DNA of 64,000 bases from positions 45,463 to 109,462 of the forward strand of contig CACXTX010000002.1 in assembly GCA_902770635.1 (NCBI GenBank), written 5' to 3'. This DNA is from an uncultured Prevotellaceae bacterium (GTDB taxonomy: Bacteria; Bacteroidota; Bacteroidia; Bacteroidales; Bacteroidaceae). The notes beneath the pieces were generated by a model that searched no databases, was not told where the DNA came from, and was given only the letters and a program-made list of their open reading frames with translations. The translations under genes were made by a program, and so were the position numbers. Each line of letters starts with the position of its first letter. Positions within the stretch are counted from its first letter, which is position 1. Of the stretch, positions 1 to 8,107 are shown piece by piece.

Positions 1-1
1 C

Positions 2-805
2 AACGCCGAAGAGATACCGGGGTTCGTCAACATGTCGAAGAAGGGCACGCTGATAGACTTCCTGCCTGAAGAGGAACAAACCTCAGAGCGCGTCACCCTG
101 TATGAGGTGCGCAGCGAGGAGAAGGACAAGCTGGGAACCTTGAAACAACTGTTGCTAAGCTTTGGCGACGAGAGCAGCATTGTCTTCCTGAACTATCGCA
201 ATGCAGTAGAACGTGTCAGCGACTACCTGAAAGAGGAAGGATTCACCATCAGCAGTTTCCACGGAGGAATGGACCAGCGACAGCGCGAAGACCAGCTGTA
301 CCGGTTCAGCAACGGCTCAGCCAATGTGCTGGTGGCTACCGACCTGGCTTCGCGAGGGCTTGACATTCCCAACATCCAGAACATCATCCACTACCACCTG
401 CCCGAGAGCGAAGACGGCTACATTCACCGCGTGGGACGTACTGCCCGCTGGGACGCTACCGGCAAGACTTTCTTTATCCTGAACAGCGAGGAGCACATTC
501 CCGAGTATGTCGAGGGCGATGTTGTCCCGTACGCAGCGACCATGCCTCAGCCTACAGAACCAGCCCAGCCCAAGATGGCCACTCTCTACATCGGCAAGGG
601 CAAGAAAGACAAGATATCGAAGGGCGACATCGTAGGATTCCTTTGCAAAAGTGGAGGGCTGAAAGCCGACGAGATTGGACGCATCGACGTGAAAGACCGC
701 TATGCCTATGTAGCCATCAAGCGGGAAAAACTGAAACAGGTGCTGCGGCAGACGCAGGGAGAGAAAATAAAGGGCATCAAGACGGTCGTTGAACCCGTGC
801 GATGA
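2..805 (+). CDS. DbpA-type DEAD-box RNA helicase, C-terminal part
   Basis: The reading frame is open from the window edge, so the N-terminal half (Q motif, Walker A, DEAD box) lies outside. What is visible is the second RecA-like domain with motif V (VATDLASRGLDIP) and motif VI (YIHRVGRTAR), which bind ATP and RNA. The last 70 or so residues (from about ATLYIGKGKKDKIS) look like the DbpA RNA-binding domain that targets such helicases to 23S rRNA during large-subunit assembly. The in-frame ATG at 32 is internal, because the helicase fold begins before it. Product assignment is by recognition of family motifs; the exact rRNA target is inferred. Confidence 0.88.
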   Translation, partial: NAEEIPGFVNMSKKGTLIDFLPEEEQTSERVTLYEVRSEEKDKLGTLKQLLLSFGDESSIVFLNYRNAVERVSDYLKEEGFTISSFHGGMDQRQREDQLYRFSNGSANVLVATDLASRGLDIPNIQNIIHYHLPESEDGYIHRVGRTARWDATGKTFFILNSEEHIPEYVEGDVVPYAATMPQPTEPAQPKMATLYIGKGKKDKISKGDIVGFLCKSGGLKADEIGRIDVKDRYAYVAIKREKLKQVLRQTQGEKIKGIKTVVEPVR

Positions 806-871
806 TTTTGCAAGGCTGACTTGACAAAAAGAAAGAAAAACAAGCAAAATGCTTAATTATTGCACAAATAA

Positions 872-903
872 TTTGCCTAATTCAAATAAAAAGTGTAATT
901 TCG
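872..903 (+). promoter_or_regulatory. Probable serC promoter (Bacteroidota type)
   Basis: TTTG at 872-875 is followed after 20 bases by TAATTTCG at 896-903, a one-base variant of TAnnTTTG. Transcription would start about 45 bases before the serC ATG. Confidence 0.5.
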
Positions 904-956
904 CACCGTAAATTTCGAAAATAACGTATCACAAATAAAATTAAATCACAATCAAA

Positions 957-2024
957 ATGAAGAAGTACAACTTTAACGCCGGTCCTTCAATGCTTCCCCG
1001 CGAGGTCATTGAGAAGACCGCTCAACAGTGTTTAGACTTCAATGGTTCTGGTCTCTCTCTGATGGAGATCAGCCATCGTGCCAAGGATTTCCAGCCCGTT
1101 GTCGACGAGGCTGTAGCTCTCGTCAAGGAGTTACTGTCCATTCCTGAGGGTTACTCTGTCATCTTCCTCGGTGGTGGTGCCTCTCTGGAGTTCTGCATGA
1201 TTCCCTACAACTTCCTGATTAAGAAGGCTGCCTACCTGAACACGGGCGTTTGGGCTAAGAAGGCCATGAAGGAAGCCAAGTTGTTTGGCGAGGTAGTAGA
1301 GGTAGCTTCTTCTGCTGATGCCAACTATACCTTCATCCCCAAGGGATGGACTGTTCCCGCTGATGTTGACTATCTGCACATCACAACCAACAACACCATC
1401 TATGGTACTGAGATTCGCAAAGATCTTGACGTAAACGTACCCCTGATTGCCGATATGTCTTCAGACATCTTCAGCCGTCCTATTGACGTCAAGAAGTACG
1501 ACGCCATCTACGCCGGTGCCCAGAAGAATCTAGCAATGGCTGGTGTGACCATCGTCATCGTAAAGGACGAGAAGCTGGGCAAGGCTCCCCGTGAGATTCC
1601 TACTATGCTTGACTACCGTACACACGTTGACAAGGGTTCTATGTTCAATACACCTCCTGTTGTTCCCATCTATTCAGCTCTTGAGACTCTCCGTTGGATC
1701 AAGAAGAATGGTGGCGTAGAGGCTATGGACAAGCTGGCTCAGCAGCGTGCAGATATTGTATATGGTGAGATTGACCGCAACAAGATGTTCCGTGGTACCG
1801 CCGTTGTCGAGGACCGTTCAGTAATGAACATCTGCTTCGTGATGGCTGATGAGTATAAGGAACTGGAGAAAGACTTCCTCGACTTCGCCGTATCTAAGGG
1901 TATGGTGGGCGTAAAGGGTCACCGCTCAGTTGGTGGTTTCCGTGCTAGCTGCTACAATGCCCAGACCATCGAAGGCTGTCAGGCACTCGTAGCTTGCATG
2001 AAGGAGTTCGAGGCCAATCACTAA
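957..2024 (+). CDS. serC: Phosphoserine aminotransferase
   Basis: A class V PLP aminotransferase of 355 residues, the usual length for SerC. It converts 3-phosphohydroxypyruvate and glutamate to phosphoserine and 2-oxoglutarate, the second step of serine synthesis; SerC also acts in pyridoxal phosphate synthesis in some bacteria. The N-terminus ([11 protein letters not shown]) is the classical SerC start, and the PLP lysine is in [12 protein letters not shown] near residue 190. The C-terminus carries the SerC signature [15 protein letters not shown]. serA, the preceding step in the pathway, lies downstream, but a small four-helix-bundle gene with flanking repeats separates the two. The ATG at 957 is the only start that leaves the N-terminal motif intact. 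Confidence 0.97.
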   Translation: MKKYNFNAGPSMLPREVIEKTAQQCLDFNGSGLSLMEISHRAKDFQPVVDEAVALVKELLSIPEGYSVIFLGGGASLEFCMIPYNFLIKKAAYLNTGVWAKKAMKEAKLFGEVVEVASSADANYTFIPKGWTVPADVDYLHITTNNTIYGTEIRKDLDVNVPLIADMSSDIFSRPIDVKKYDAIYAGAQKNLAMAGVTIVIVKDEKLGKAPREIPTMLDYRTHVDKGSMFNTPPVVPIYSALETLRWIKKNGGVEAMDKLAQQRADIVYGEIDRNKMFRGTAVVEDRSVMNICFVMADEYKELEKDFLDFAVSKGMVGVKGHRSVGGFRASCYNAQTIEGCQALVACMKEFEANH

Positions 2025-2026
2025 AC

Positions 2027-2057
2027 ATTGACCATTGACCATTGAACATTGACCATT
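2027..2057 (+). repeat. Left 7-bp repeat array flanking the four-helix-bundle gene
   Basis: Four consecutive heptamers (ATTGACC, ATTGACC, ATTGAAC, ATTGACC) plus ATT start two bases after the serC stop and run up to the ATG of the next gene. They are the reverse complement of the heptamers at 2422-2533, so the two arrays form inverted flanks. Confidence 0.93.
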
Positions 2058-2420
2058 ATGAAGGCTGACAATCAAGTGTTGAATGACAGTAAAGATTTTG
2101 CTCTTAGAATAATAAGGTTATACAATTATCTGAAAGAAGAAAAGCAAGTATCTGTCCTGTCAAAGCAAATACTGAGAAGCGGCACAAGTATTGGAGCCAA
2201 TGTTCGTGAGAGTGTCAATGCTCAAAGTCGAATGGATTTTATTAACAAATTAAATATTGCTTTAAAGGAGGCAAATGAAACTGAATATTGGCTGGAGTTG
2301 CTCCACGAATCGGATTATCTGGATAAAAAGCAATTTGAATCTATATATAATGATTGTGGGAAAATAGCAGCGACCCTGACCAAAATCATCAAAACAACCA
2401 AATCGAGCACTGAAAAATAA
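2058..2420 (+). CDS. Four-helix-bundle protein (23S rRNA intervening-sequence protein family)
   Basis: A small, all-helical protein of 120 residues (from ATG 2058) of the S23/bAvd-like four-helix-bundle family, recognised by LSKQILRSGTSIGANVRES and the downstream NIALKEANETEYWLELL. Members were first noted in intervening sequences of 23S rRNA genes, and relatives act as the accessory Avd protein of diversity-generating retroelements. Here the gene is free-standing, placed between serC and serA, and bracketed on both sides by inverted arrays of heptamers. A TTG at 2049 would start inside the left array and is less likely than the ATG. No reverse transcriptase lies nearby. Molecular function is unknown; nucleic-acid binding is plausible from the relatives. 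Confidence 0.9.
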   Translation: MKADNQVLNDSKDFALRIIRLYNYLKEEKQVSVLSKQILRSGTSIGANVRESVNAQSRMDFINKLNIALKEANETEYWLELLHESDYLDKKQFESIYNDCGKIAATLTKIIKTTKSSTEK

Positions 2421-2421
2421 T

Positions 2422-2533
2422 GGTCAACGTTCAATGGTCAATGTTCAATGGTCAATGTTCAATGGTCAATGTTCAATGGTTAACGGTCAATGGTCAATGG
2501 TTAACGGTCAATGGTCAATGTTCAATGTTCAAT
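2422..2533 (+). repeat. Right 7-bp repeat array, 16 units
   Basis: Sixteen uninterrupted heptamers of the types GGTCAAT, GTTCAAT, GGTTAAC and GGTCAAC begin just after the stop of the four-helix-bundle gene and end eight bases before the serA ATG. The period is exactly 7 throughout, with substitutions but no indels. The array is inverted relative to 2027-2057. It leaves no room for a recognisable serA promoter, so serA is probably read through from serC. Confidence 0.95.
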
Positions 2534-2541
2534 AAATAAAA

Positions 2542-3459
2542 ATGAAAGTATTAGTTGCAACAGAAAAGCCCTTTGCAGCAACCGCTGTGAATGGCATTAA
2601 AGCAGAGATAGAGGCAGCTGGCAATGAGCTGGTGCTGCTTGAGAAATATACAGAGAAGGCTCAGCTGCTGGATGCTGTGAAGGATGCCGACGCATTGATT
2701 ATCCGTTCGGATAAGGTGGACGCCGAGGTGCTGGATGCTGCCAAGCAGTTGAAGATTGTGGTTCGCGCTGGTGCCGGTTACGACAATATCGACCTGGCTG
2801 CTGCTACCGCTCACAACGTGGTTGCTGAGAACACACCCGGTCAGAACTCAAACGCCGTTGCCGAGTTGGTATTCGGTCTGTTGGTGATGGCTGTTCGCGG
2901 ATTCTACAATGGCAAGAGCGGCTCAGAGCTGATGGGCAAGAAGCTGGGTATCCTGGCTTTCGGTAACGTAGGCCGCAACGTTGCCCGCATCGCCAAGGGC
3001 TTTGGTATGGACGTCTATGCCTACGACGCCTTCTGCCCTGCAGAGGTGATTGAGAAGGCTGGCGTTCACGCTGTAGCCAATCAGGATGCTCTGTTCGAGA
3101 CCTGCGACGTTGTATCGCTGCATATCCCCGCTACTCCTGAGACCAAGCAGAGTATTAACTACGCACTGGTTGGCAAGATGAAGAAAGGTGGCGTGCTGGT
3201 GAACACTGCCCGTAAGGAGGTGATTGACGAGGCCGGCCTCATCAAACTGATGGCTGAGCGTGAGGACTTGAAGTTCGTAACGGACATCATGCCCGACGCC
3301 AACGACGAGTTCGCCAAGTTCGAGGGTCGCTACTTCTCTACTCCTAAGAAGATGGGTGCTCAGACAGCCGAGGCCAACATCAATGCTGGTATCGCCGCTG
3401 CCAAGCAGATTAACGCCTTCTTCAAGGATGGTGACACCAAATTCCAGGTGAATAAGTAA
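2542..3459 (+). CDS. serA: D-3-phosphoglycerate dehydrogenase, short (type III) form
   Basis: A 305-residue D-2-hydroxyacid dehydrogenase that oxidises 3-phosphoglycerate with NAD, the first committed step of serine synthesis. The Rossmann glycine motif is FGNVGRNVARI near residues 138-148, and the substrate Arg lies in VNTARKEVIDE. There is no C-terminal ACT domain, so allosteric serine feedback of the E. coli kind is not expected. The position of the catalytic His (normally TPHxG) holds Lys: STPKKMGAQTAEA, K269. From memory, the type III enzyme of Entamoeba and Bacteroidota homologues share this change, so the enzyme is probably active. The serC pairing supports the assignment. Confidence 0.95.
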   Translation: MKVLVATEKPFAATAVNGIKAEIEAAGNELVLLEKYTEKAQLLDAVKDADALIIRSDKVDAEVLDAAKQLKIVVRAGAGYDNIDLAAATAHNVVAENTPGQNSNAVAELVFGLLVMAVRGFYNGKSGSELMGKKLGILAFGNVGRNVARIAKGFGMDVYAYDAFCPAEVIEKAGVHAVANQDALFETCDVVSLHIPATPETKQSINYALVGKMKKGGVLVNTARKEVIDEAGLIKLMAEREDLKFVTDIMPDANDEFAKFEGRYFSTPKKMGAQTAEANINAGIAAAKQINAFFKDGDTKFQVNK

Positions 3460-3460
3460 T

Positions 3461-4099
3461 TCACAGCAACTCTTCAGGACAACTGATCAGGGTGGTCGCT
3501 CCGTGACTGAGCAGAAAGTCCCGGTCGCGGAAGCCCCAAAGAACACTGATACAGGGAAGTCCACTATTATATGCTGTCTCGATGTCGACATCACTGTCGC
3601 CAACGTAGACAGCATTTTTTGTGGTTACTCCCAATTGGCGCAAAGCCTCGCGAACGGTATCGGGGGCGGGTTTCTTGCGGATGCCTTCTGCTTCGTGCTC
3701 ACCAATAGCCACCTCTATCTGGGGAAAGAAATGGGCAATAAGTTCTTGGGTGGCAGCCATCATCTTATTGCTGACCACAGCAATACGACAGCCCCGACGC
3801 TTCAGTTCGTCAAGCATCTCAGGAATGCCGTCATAGGGACGCGTTGTATCGAGTGAATGTTGCATATAATACTGACGAAACGTTGCAAATGCAGACTCGA
3901 ACAGGGGATTCTGCGCACCATCAGGGACAGCCCGTTCCATTAACTTGCGAACACCGTTGCCCACAAAGCGACGAATATCGTCTATTGAATGTTCAGGCAT
4001 TGCATGTTGGCGAAGGGCATAGTTGACAGAGGCTGCCAAATCCTGTAAGGTATCGAGCAACGTGCCGTCGAGGTCGAAAATATAGGTATCGTATTTCAT
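3461..4099 (-). CDS. gph: HAD-superfamily phosphatase, phosphoglycolate-phosphatase-like
   Basis: A 212-residue HAD hydrolase with motif I FDLDGTLLDT (nucleophile Asp), motif II VVSNK, and motif III/IV GDSDVDIETAYNSG, with a helical cap between motifs I and II as in the Gph/PGMB subclass. It would dephosphorylate a small phosphorylated metabolite; phosphoglycolate is the textbook substrate but is not proven by sequence. Its ATG overlaps the malQ stop codon (ATGA), which indicates translational coupling with the glucanotransferase and could point to a sugar-phosphate substrate. The 3' end is one base from the end of serA on the opposite strand. Confidence 0.85.
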   Translation of the reverse strand: MKYDTYIFDLDGTLLDTLQDLAASVNYALRQHAMPEHSIDDIRRFVGNGVRKLMERAVPDGAQNPLFESAFATFRQYYMQHSLDTTRPYDGIPEMLDELKRRGCRIAVVSNKMMAATQELIAHFFPQIEVAIGEHEAEGIRKKPAPDTVREALRQLGVTTKNAVYVGDSDVDIETAYNSGLPCISVLWGFRDRDFLLSHGATTLISCPEELL

Positions 4100-6702
4100 C
4101 GTCGGCTACGGGTTATCATCGTGCGTACCTTATTATTATATTTAGTAGCAGCCAGCAAATGTTCGATGGTGAGGTGCATGCGGTACTGCCATCGACAATA
4201 AGGGTCGCTGGGCGTATTAATGCGATCTTCCTGTGGATGCTTGGAGCGGAGCTCACTATCCATGGAGAGCCAGTCCTGCAATGACAGCATGCATAGCATG
4301 GAAGGACAATAGAGATGACGGGCAATGATTTCCTCAGCCAGATGGGCTGGTAACTGCTCAGGTGCCCTACCCTCCTTCTGCAGCATCGTAATATAATAGC
4401 GCTGGCGACGCTCAGGATTCTCCTGCCACCACTGACGAAGCGAAGGCATGTCGTGGGTGGAGATGGTGCACACGGAGCGTACAGGATTGGCGTCCAGATG
4501 GGCATACTCAAAGCCTTGTTGCTTAGGCATCTGCTGGATTTCAAGGGTCAGGATGCGCAATTGGTCGAGAACAGGCTCCACACAATCGGGCAACATGCCC
4601 AAATCCTCAGCACACACCAACATCCTGGAGCCTTTCATCACGGCTGGCAGACGCTTCAGAGCCTGCTGTCCCCAGAAGAAGGAATGACGCTGATAGTAAT
4701 AATTGTTATAGAGTCGCATGTAGGCATCCTTCTCCTCAGCACTAAGCACCTCGAAAACAGGCTCAGAGAGGACTCCGATGCGAGGATGATACATATCTGG
4801 CTGGCGTGGGTCTTCCACGAAAAGGACATCACTGATCAGGCGCATCAGTCCGTCACGAATCCAAAGGCTATTCTCATCACGACGGTCTGAGAAATAGTCT
4901 GCCACCTTACGCTGTGTGGAAAACTCGTCTTTCAGGTCGTAGAGATTGTAAGCCTTGCTGACCAGGAAGTGGTCGCGAACATACGAGGCATGAACGCCAA
5001 AGAGACGATCCAACAAGCGGTCGTTGATGAACGGATGGGTATATAGTTCCTTACGGAAAGACAATCCGAAATATTCTATCTCATCGACCGTCAACGGCAA
5101 AGCGGGCGAGAAATGGCCTAACAGACCGGAAACAGCATCGGCCGGAATCTCCCAAATGCGAAAGAAGCCTAAGACATGGTCGATGCGCAGGGCATCAAAA
5201 TACTGCCCCATGTGTTTCATGCGTTGCTGGAACCAAGTCACCAGTTCCTCACTCCATCGATAGGTGGGGAAGCCCCAGTTATGTCCTTGTTGTGAAAAAG
5301 CATCGGGAGGAGCTCCCGCCAAGGAATCAAGATAGAACAGTTGCGGATGTTCTTGTATCTCTACACTGTCACGATGAACGCCTATGGGCAAGTCTCCCTT
5401 CAACACCACACCTTTCTCTCGGGCATAGTCGGCAGCTGCCTTCAACTGGGTGTGCAAAAGGAACTGGAGGTAGTAGATGAAACTCTGAGAACCCGGAGTA
5501 CATGAAGAGCCCTGAACATATTTCGCATAGCCTTTGAGCCAAAATTCATTCTGAGCCACAAAATCCTGATACTCTTTCGAGTCCATAATCTTCTTGCCCT
5601 GTTCCTCAAACAACGCGTGCAGATACTCAGACTTCACGCTATCAACAGCCTCGTAGTCACTATACGAAAGGGCATTAAGTTCCTGACGCTTACGCATATA
5701 CTGCGTCATCACTTGCTTAGAGCGAAGCGTACCCGCCGCCTCCAAATCAACATAATGAGGATGAAGTGCAAAGGCACTGATGATATTATAAGGACAGGAG
5801 TCGGCCCACTGATGGCTGACGGTTGTATCATTCACAGGAAGCACCTGGATAAACTTCATACCCGTAGCCACAGCCCAGTCAACCAGACGTCGCAAATCGC
5901 CAAAATCGCCTACTCCATAGGAATGTTCACTACGCAAGGAAAATACGGGAACCACCACACCAGCTGCTCGCCAAGTATCCTCACACAAACGAAGGGATTC
6001 CCCGTAGAGCACCAGCACTTGTCCGTCAACCACCTCTTCCTCTATGACTCGGTTATCGCCCTCTTCCCATTTCAGGAAAGCATTTGTCTGCTCGTCAACT
6101 ACCACATATTTATATTCTATGGGCAATATCCATCCCAAGGCATTCACGGACAACATCCACTCGTGCTGACCAACATACTCCATTTTCAAATAACGGGACG
6201 CATTCCAAGAACCAATGGCAGGATGAGAGCCACAGACAGCAACTGCCTGCCCTTGTTTCAACTGGGGAGCAGACACCCTGAAAATAATAGTACGACGGAA
6301 CAAAGGCAAGCGAGAAGCCTCAACCTGCTCATTACGATGTCCGTGAACCGTAGTCATATAGGCATTGCTGTACAGGTGGTAAGGCAAAGGACGGTCACGC
6401 CACTGGTCTGGGAAAAAATAGTCTTTTGACGTATCGAAATAGTAGATGCGAGGCACCAAATCCCACTCCTTGCGCAATACTTGCTCGTCAGTATTTTCCA
6501 CCTGATAGCGATAGACGATATGTGAAAGGATGTGCTGACGGCCTATCAAGGCTGCGGTTTCCAAAGTCCACAACTCACCATCTTCAGTCTGCATCAGAAG
6601 GTCTTGCTGTCGTACTGAGCCATCTTGACTGTGAAAAGCGATGGCAACATGCAGACTCTCACCCCATGATGTTCTGTATCTTATTGTAAATTTCAGTTTC
6701 AT
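4096..6702 (-). CDS. malQ: 4-alpha-glucanotransferase (amylomaltase) with two N-terminal starch-binding domains
   Basis: A GH77 disproportionating enzyme of 868 residues that transfers maltosyl or longer glucan units between alpha-1,4-glucans, acting in cytoplasmic maltodextrin or glycogen use. Two CBM20-like modules occupy roughly residues 1-225, an architecture typical of Bacteroidota and plant DPE2 enzymes. Catalytic motifs are visible: the nucleophile Asp in ALRIDHVLGFFRIWE, the acid/base Glu in CAEDLGMLPDCV, and the stabilising Asp in STHDMPSLRQWW. I start it at the ATG at 6702 (MKLKFTIRYRTSWGE), which lies just behind a good promoter; an upstream in-frame ATG at 6732 precedes that promoter. 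gph follows by ATGA overlap. Confidence 0.95.
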   Translation of the reverse strand: MKLKFTIRYRTSWGESLHVAIAFHSQDGSVRQQDLLMQTEDGELWTLETAALIGRQHILSHIVYRYQVENTDEQVLRKEWDLVPRIYYFDTSKDYFFPDQWRDRPLPYHLYSNAYMTTVHGHRNEQVEASRLPLFRRTIIFRVSAPQLKQGQAVAVCGSHPAIGSWNASRYLKMEYVGQHEWMLSVNALGWILPIEYKYVVVDEQTNAFLKWEEGDNRVIEEEVVDGQVLVLYGESLRLCEDTWRAAGVVVPVFSLRSEHSYGVGDFGDLRRLVDWAVATGMKFIQVLPVNDTTVSHQWADSCPYNIISAFALHPHYVDLEAAGTLRSKQVMTQYMRKRQELNALSYSDYEAVDSVKSEYLHALFEEQGKKIMDSKEYQDFVAQNEFWLKGYAKYVQGSSCTPGSQSFIYYLQFLLHTQLKAAADYAREKGVVLKGDLPIGVHRDSVEIQEHPQLFYLDSLAGAPPDAFSQQGHNWGFPTYRWSEELVTWFQQRMKHMGQYFDALRIDHVLGFFRIWEIPADAVSGLLGHFSPALPLTVDEIEYFGLSFRKELYTHPFINDRLLDRLFGVHASYVRDHFLVSKAYNLYDLKDEFSTQRKVADYFSDRRDENSLWIRDGLMRLISDVLFVEDPRQPDMYHPRIGVLSEPVFEVLSAEEKDAYMRLYNNYYYQRHSFFWGQQALKRLPAVMKGSRMLVCAEDLGMLPDCVEPVLDQLRILTLEIQQMPKQQGFEYAHLDANPVRSVCTISTHDMPSLRQWWQENPERRQRYYITMLQKEGRAPEQLPAHLAEEIIARHLYCPSMLCMLSLQDWLSMDSELRSKHPQEDRINTPSDPYCRWQYRMHLTIEHLLAATKYNNKVRTMITRSRR

Positions 6703-6720
6703 AACTGTATAACTTTTCTG

Positions 6721-6728
6721 CAAAGATA
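6721..6728 (-). promoter_or_regulatory. malQ -7 promoter element
   Basis: TATCTTTG on the minus strand matches TAnnTTTG and lies 18 bases before the malQ ATG at 6702, which supports that start and a very short leader. It is back to back with the mltG promoter. Confidence 0.65.
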
Positions 6729-6750
6729 GCATTTTTTATTTAGTTTTTCG

Positions 6751-6758
6751 TAACTTTG
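6751..6758 (+). promoter_or_regulatory. mltG -7 promoter element
   Basis: TAACTTTG matches the Bacteroidota TAnnTTTG element and lies 23 bases before the mltG ATG. Together with the malQ element it makes a compact divergent promoter. Confidence 0.65.
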
Positions 6759-6781
6759 CACCCAATAAATGAAAAGAAACA

Positions 6782-7813
6782 ATGAAAAAGTTAAAATTCA
6801 ACCCACGCAACAACCTACATATAGCTGTCTGCGGCCTTCTGGTCATTCTCGGACTGATGTTTTATTACGCGTTTTCCAGCGTATCAAAATCCGAAACGAC
6901 ACAATATATATATATTGACGAAGATGACACCCAAGACTCCGTCATTGCCAAGATACAACCTTTTGCCAACATCATTGGTGCAACCACGCTTAACACGCTG
7001 ATTCGCCACAGCAGTTATAGCGAATACGTTCACACTGGTCGTTACGCCATTGAGCCTGGAGACGGTCCCATCACGGTATTCCGAAAACTGAAAAGTGGCA
7101 GACAGACCAGCCTCAACCTAACGATTCCAGAATCACGCACGACAGACCGTTTGGCAGCCGTGCTTGCCAACAAACTGATGCTCGACTCAGTGACTATCGA
7201 AGAAGCACTGGCCAGTGAGGAAGTTTGCGAAAAAATGGGTTATGACACATGTACGATTCTTGCCATGTTTGTCCCAAACACCTATGATGTATATTGGAAC
7301 ATGAGCATAGACGATCTGCTGGAGCGCATGAAGAAAGAGCACGACCGATTCTGGAAAGGCGACAGGGAAACGAAAGCTGCACAAATGCAACTGACAACTA
7401 TCGAGGTGTGTACCTTAGCGAGCATCATTGACGAAGAGACCTCTAACAACGCTGAAAAACCCATGATAGCAGGTATGTACCTGAACCGTCTGAAAGAGGG
7501 AATGCCCTTGCAAGCAGACCCAACCATTAAGTTTGCCCTGAAACAGTTTGAGTTAAAACGAATCTATAACAAATTACTAGACACGAATAGTCCGTATAAC
7601 ACCTATCGCAACGAAGGATTGCCTCCTGGACCAATTAAAATAGCCAGCATCAAAGGTATCGACGCCGTATTAAACTACGTCAGTCACGAATACCTGTACA
7701 TGTGTGCCAAGGAGGATTTCTCCGGTACTCATAACTTTGCAAAGACCTACCAGGAGCACCTGAAGAACGCTGCCAAATACACTAAAGCCTTAAACGAAAG
7801 AGGCATACAATAA
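6782..7813 (+). CDS. mltG: Endolytic murein transglycosylase MltG
   Basis: A 343-residue YceG-family protein anchored by one N-terminal membrane helix (about residues 13-33), with a periplasmic LysM-like region followed by the catalytic YceG domain. It cleaves nascent glycan strands next to the synthesis machinery and so sets peptidoglycan strand length. The catalytic Glu is in LASIIDEETSNNAEK near residue 217, and the family motif MYLNRLKEGMPLQADPT follows. The conserved C-terminal segment YNTYRNEGLPPGPI is present. The gene stands alone with its own promoter, divergent from malQ. Confidence 0.95.
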   Translation: MKKLKFNPRNNLHIAVCGLLVILGLMFYYAFSSVSKSETTQYIYIDEDDTQDSVIAKIQPFANIIGATTLNTLIRHSSYSEYVHTGRYAIEPGDGPITVFRKLKSGRQTSLNLTIPESRTTDRLAAVLANKLMLDSVTIEEALASEEVCEKMGYDTCTILAMFVPNTYDVYWNMSIDDLLERMKKEHDRFWKGDRETKAAQMQLTTIEVCTLASIIDEETSNNAEKPMIAGMYLNRLKEGMPLQADPTIKFALKQFELKRIYNKLLDTNSPYNTYRNEGLPPGPIKIASIKGIDAVLNYVSHEYLYMCAKEDFSGTHNFAKTYQEHLKNAAKYTKALNERGIQ

Positions 7814-8049
7814 GAAAATGCCACCCACTTCACAGCGGAGGGCATCTCACCTTATTAGGTATTAGTTTTTTTAAGGTAAAAAGATTGTATTCAGGATAAC
7901 GATGCAAAGGTACTTGATATAAATCAATTACACAAATATTTTTTTATGTTTTATAGCACATTTTGCATTTTCACCGCATATTTGCACCTTTAAAGCCCAT
8001 TTTTAAACACGCATACAAGAGTACAAGAGTAAAAAACCCTCTTATTTAT
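7814..8049. other. Intergenic region between mltG and glnS
   Basis: AT-rich and non-coding. A weak imperfect hairpin (ATGCC near 7818 pairing with GGCAT near 7846) followed by a T run near 7866-7873 could end mltG transcription. Beyond it I see only the glnS promoter listed separately. Confidence 0.4.
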
Positions 8050-8080
8050 TTTGTGTTTTGCTCACTTAATCGTACCTTTG
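8050..8080 (+). promoter_or_regulatory. glnS promoter
   Basis: TTTG at 8050-8053, a 19-base spacer, then TACCTTTG at 8073-8080: a full Bacteroidota housekeeping promoter. It sits downstream of an in-frame ATG at 8051 and therefore decides in favour of the ATG at 8108 as the glnS start. Confidence 0.75.
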
Positions 8081-8107
8081 CAACAAAATTACACATTATA
8101 TATAAAT

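Noticed and set aside
2422-2533. Possible CRISPR array
   Set aside because: Units are contiguous 7-mers with no unique spacers, and no cas genes are nearby.
2027-2533. Diversity-generating retroelement suggested by the Avd-like four-helix bundle
   Set aside because: No reverse transcriptase, template repeat or variable target repeat is visible within the window.
3448-3464. Small hairpin GTGAAT/ATTCAC at the serA/gph junction as a terminator
   Set aside because: Six AT-rich pairs overlapping a stop codon with no T run; too weak to support.
5617-6429. Long plus-strand open stretch (270 codons) opposite malQ
   Set aside because: It lies wholly antisense to a well-supported GH77 gene and resembles no known protein; a shadow of malQ codon usage.
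8051-8107. Upstream extension of glnS
   Set aside because: The added residues are encoded by promoter DNA (TTTG, TACCTTTG) and do not resemble GlnRS N-termini.
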